A stretch of DNA of 6,698 nucleotides from Vicinamibacterales bacterium (lineage in GTDB: Bacteria > Acidobacteriota > Vicinamibacteria > Vicinamibacterales > UBA8438). Of the stretch, positions 5,352 to 6,698 are shown one piece after another; the stretch's first letter is position 1, and every line of letters starts with the position of its first letter. The stretch lies in contig JASLOY010000201.1 in the NCBI GenBank assembly GCA_030745255.1, positions 1 to 6,698 of the forward strand, given 5' to 3'. The position numbers and the translations under genes are program-made. A model generated the notes under the pieces. The model saw only the letters and a program-made list of their open reading frames with translations. It was not told the origin of the DNA and did not search any database.

Positions 5352-6698
5352 TCCTTCAGCTCCGCGATGGTGACACCGCTGCCACCCTCTTCTGGCGCCG
5401 CGGGAGAGACACGCCCCACCAGCGGGTGGGCGTCGAGGAACCCGCCAATCGCTCGGCGCAACTGGCCGGTCCCGTGTCCATGAATGAACCGTACGACGCG
5501 CTGTTCGCTCATCAGAGACTGGTCCAGAAACTTCTCCGCCCGTGAGAGCGCCTCGTCGACCCGGCAACCAATCAGGTTGAGCTCGTCGAGCGGACCGGTC
5601 GGCGATTCGACCTGAATAGCCACGTGGCCCTGTGGCCTGTTGGGCGTCCGGCTCTCGGCAGTCTCCTCGAGCGATGCAAGCGGCACACGGACCCGCTTCC
5701 CGTGCACCTCCACCTCCGCCTCCTGTCCATGCAGCGACCGCACCGCTCCCTCCACGCCCAGCGTCGACACCACGACGCGTGCGCCGACGTCGATCTGGGG
5801 TCGCGAATCCAGGCTCGACGATGAGGAAGGGGCCGCCCGGGTCGGAAGTCGGGTCGCAATTGCCTCGAGCGCGGCACGGGCGTCGCTCCGCAGCGCGCCG
5901 CTGTCACCCGTGGACAGCGGCGGCTTGTGGCTGTCGGCCCGCTCAGCTGCTTCACGCTCGAGCGCCGCAGCACGCCGTCGAAGCGTGTAGACGACCTCTT
6001 CGACCTCTTGGCGCGCGGCGCGAAGCCGGGTGTCGAGCGACCGCTTGAGATTGTCTTCGGTTTCCCGATCACGTTCGTCGAGCTCGGTTTCGCGTCTGGT
6101 CAGTCGCGCGGTGCCTTCGGCAAGCTCCGCCTGTTGCTGGTCGAGCGTGCGGCGCAGCTCGTCGAGCTGCCGGCGGTCCTCTTCGACTTGTTCCAGATGG
6201 TCCGCGAGCTGTGCCTCCCGAGCGCTGCGCAATTGAGTCGCCGCCGCGATGATCTTCGGGTCCAGGCCCAGCCGATTGGCGATTTCCAGCGCCAAACTCC
6301 GGCCGGCCGACCCATAAACGAGTTGGTAAGTTGGCGCGAACGTGTCCGGATTGAAGCCGAACGCCGCACAGGCCACACCCTCGGTGGTGGCGCCATAGGC
6401 CTTCAGCACGTCGTCGTGTGTCGTGGCAACGACGTGGGCGCCCCGCTGCCGGAAGTGCTCCACGACTGCGCGCCCCAGCGCACCCCCTTCGACGGGGTCC
6501 GTGCCGGCACCCACCTCGTCGAGCAGGATCAGCGCCGGCAGCGAGAGGCGCCGGTCCATCTCGACGATATTGGTCACATGGCCAGAAAAGGTGCTCAGGT
6601 TGGCGGCGATCGACTGATCGTCGCCGATATCGGCGAACACCGAGCGGAATACCGGCACACGGGAACCCTGGGCGGCTGGGACATGCAGCCCGGCCTGC
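5348..6698 (-). CDS. mutS2: Endonuclease MutS2, C-terminal part (5' end outside the window)
   Basis: MutS2 is a MutS-family ATPase with a C-terminal Smr domain. It is linked to suppression of homologous recombination and, in Bacillus subtilis, to rescue of collided ribosomes; it is not a mismatch-repair MutS. The frame runs off the right edge, leaving 449 residues of a protein usually ~780-800 long. The P-loop is outside. Visible in order (fragment numbering) are the ABC-type signature STFSGHVTNI (35-44), Walker B LILLDEVGAGTDP (56-68, D60/E61), the switch histidine in ATTHDD (H94), a long coiled coil (~155-255), a serine-rich linker, a KOW/SH3-like domain (~303-343) and the Smr domain (~370-449) with IHGHGTGQLRRAI (H406). 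The usual first Smr motif LDLRG reads LNLIG here. A GTG at 6658 is open in frame but is internal: upstream codons still read MutS2-like sequence (QAGLHVPAAQGSR). It leads into dnaG and is probably co-transcribed with it. Confidence 0.96.
   Translation of the reverse strand, partial: QAGLHVPAAQGSRVPVFRSVFADIGDDQSIAANLSTFSGHVTNIVEMDRRLSLPALILLDEVGAGTDPVEGGALGRAVVEHFRQRGAHVVATTHDDVLKAYGATTEGVACAAFGFNPDTFAPTYQLVYGSAGRSLALEIANRLGLDPKIIAAATQLRSAREAQLADHLEQVEEDRRQLDELRRTLDQQQAELAEGTARLTRRETELDERDRETEDNLKRSLDTRLRAARQEVEEVVYTLRRRAAALEREAAERADSHKPPLSTGDSGALRSDARAALEAIATRLPTRAAPSSSSSLDSRPQIDVGARVVVSTLGVEGAVRSLHGQEAEVEVHGKRVRVPLASLEETAESRTPNRPQGHVAIQVESPTGPLDELNLIGCRVDEALSRAEKFLDQSLMSEQRVVRFIHGHGTGQLRRAIGGFLDAHPLVGRVSPAAPEEGGSGVTIAELKE

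Noticed and set aside
1..6698. Search for a defence system, CRISPR array, insertion sequence, prophage or biosynthetic island
   Set aside because: No direct repeat array, transposase, integrase or terminal repeats were seen. All genes are core housekeeping families in a normal operon layout.

Overview
The window is a compact housekeeping block from a GC-rich bacterial chromosome, with every recognisable gene on the minus strand. Read in the direction of transcription (high to low coordinates) the order is: the 3' part of mutS2 (cut by the right edge), dnaG (primase), rpoD (primary sigma factor), a tRNA with anticodon CAU, a strong intrinsic terminator, a coiled-coil/C4 zinc-ribbon protein, and a stand-alone RNase HI. 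The gene order, a primary sigma factor with a long charged insert between regions 1.2 and 2, and the general style of the proteins suggest Acidobacteriota (perhaps Vicinamibacteria-like). A delta-proteobacterial relative cannot be excluded. The phylum is an inference, not a sequence match.

Right part (3469-6698): mutS2, dnaG and rpoD are tightly packed (37 bp and 69 bp gaps) and look like one transcript. This is a variant of the macromolecular synthesis operon (rpsU-dnaG-rpoD in enterobacteria) in which mutS2 sits upstream of dnaG and rpsU is not adjacent. A 13-codon mini-ORF spans the mutS2-dnaG junction. It overlaps the mutS2 stop as ATGA and the dnaG start as TGATG. rpoD most probably starts at a TTG codon behind a perfect AGGAGG Shine-Dalgarno sequence.

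Middle (1349-1779): after rpoD comes a 138-bp spacer with no clear promoter, then a complete 76-nt tRNA with encoded CCA. Its anticodon is CAU, but acceptor pairs C4-G69 and C5-G68 and the 8-nt D loop favour tRNA-Ile2, which is read as isoleucine after lysidine modification, over elongator Met. The trailer holds two competing hairpins and then a GC-rich stem with a T8 tract, which ends this transcription unit.

Left part (126-1348): a DUF164/HP0958-type zinc-ribbon protein and a stand-alone RNase HI form a two-gene unit with a 4-bp ATGA overlap. The same pairing is known in actinobacteria (Rv2229c-Rv2228c), so the partnership is worth noting. Positions 1-125 hold no gene that can be supported.

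Taken together the genes cover replication priming, transcription initiation, recombination or ribosome-collision control (MutS2), RNA:DNA hybrid removal and decoding. I found no mobile element, CRISPR array, phage or defence system. The unusual points are fine-scale ones: the mini-ORF, the TTG start, the tRNA identity, the trailer structures and the zinc-ribbon/RNase HI linkage.
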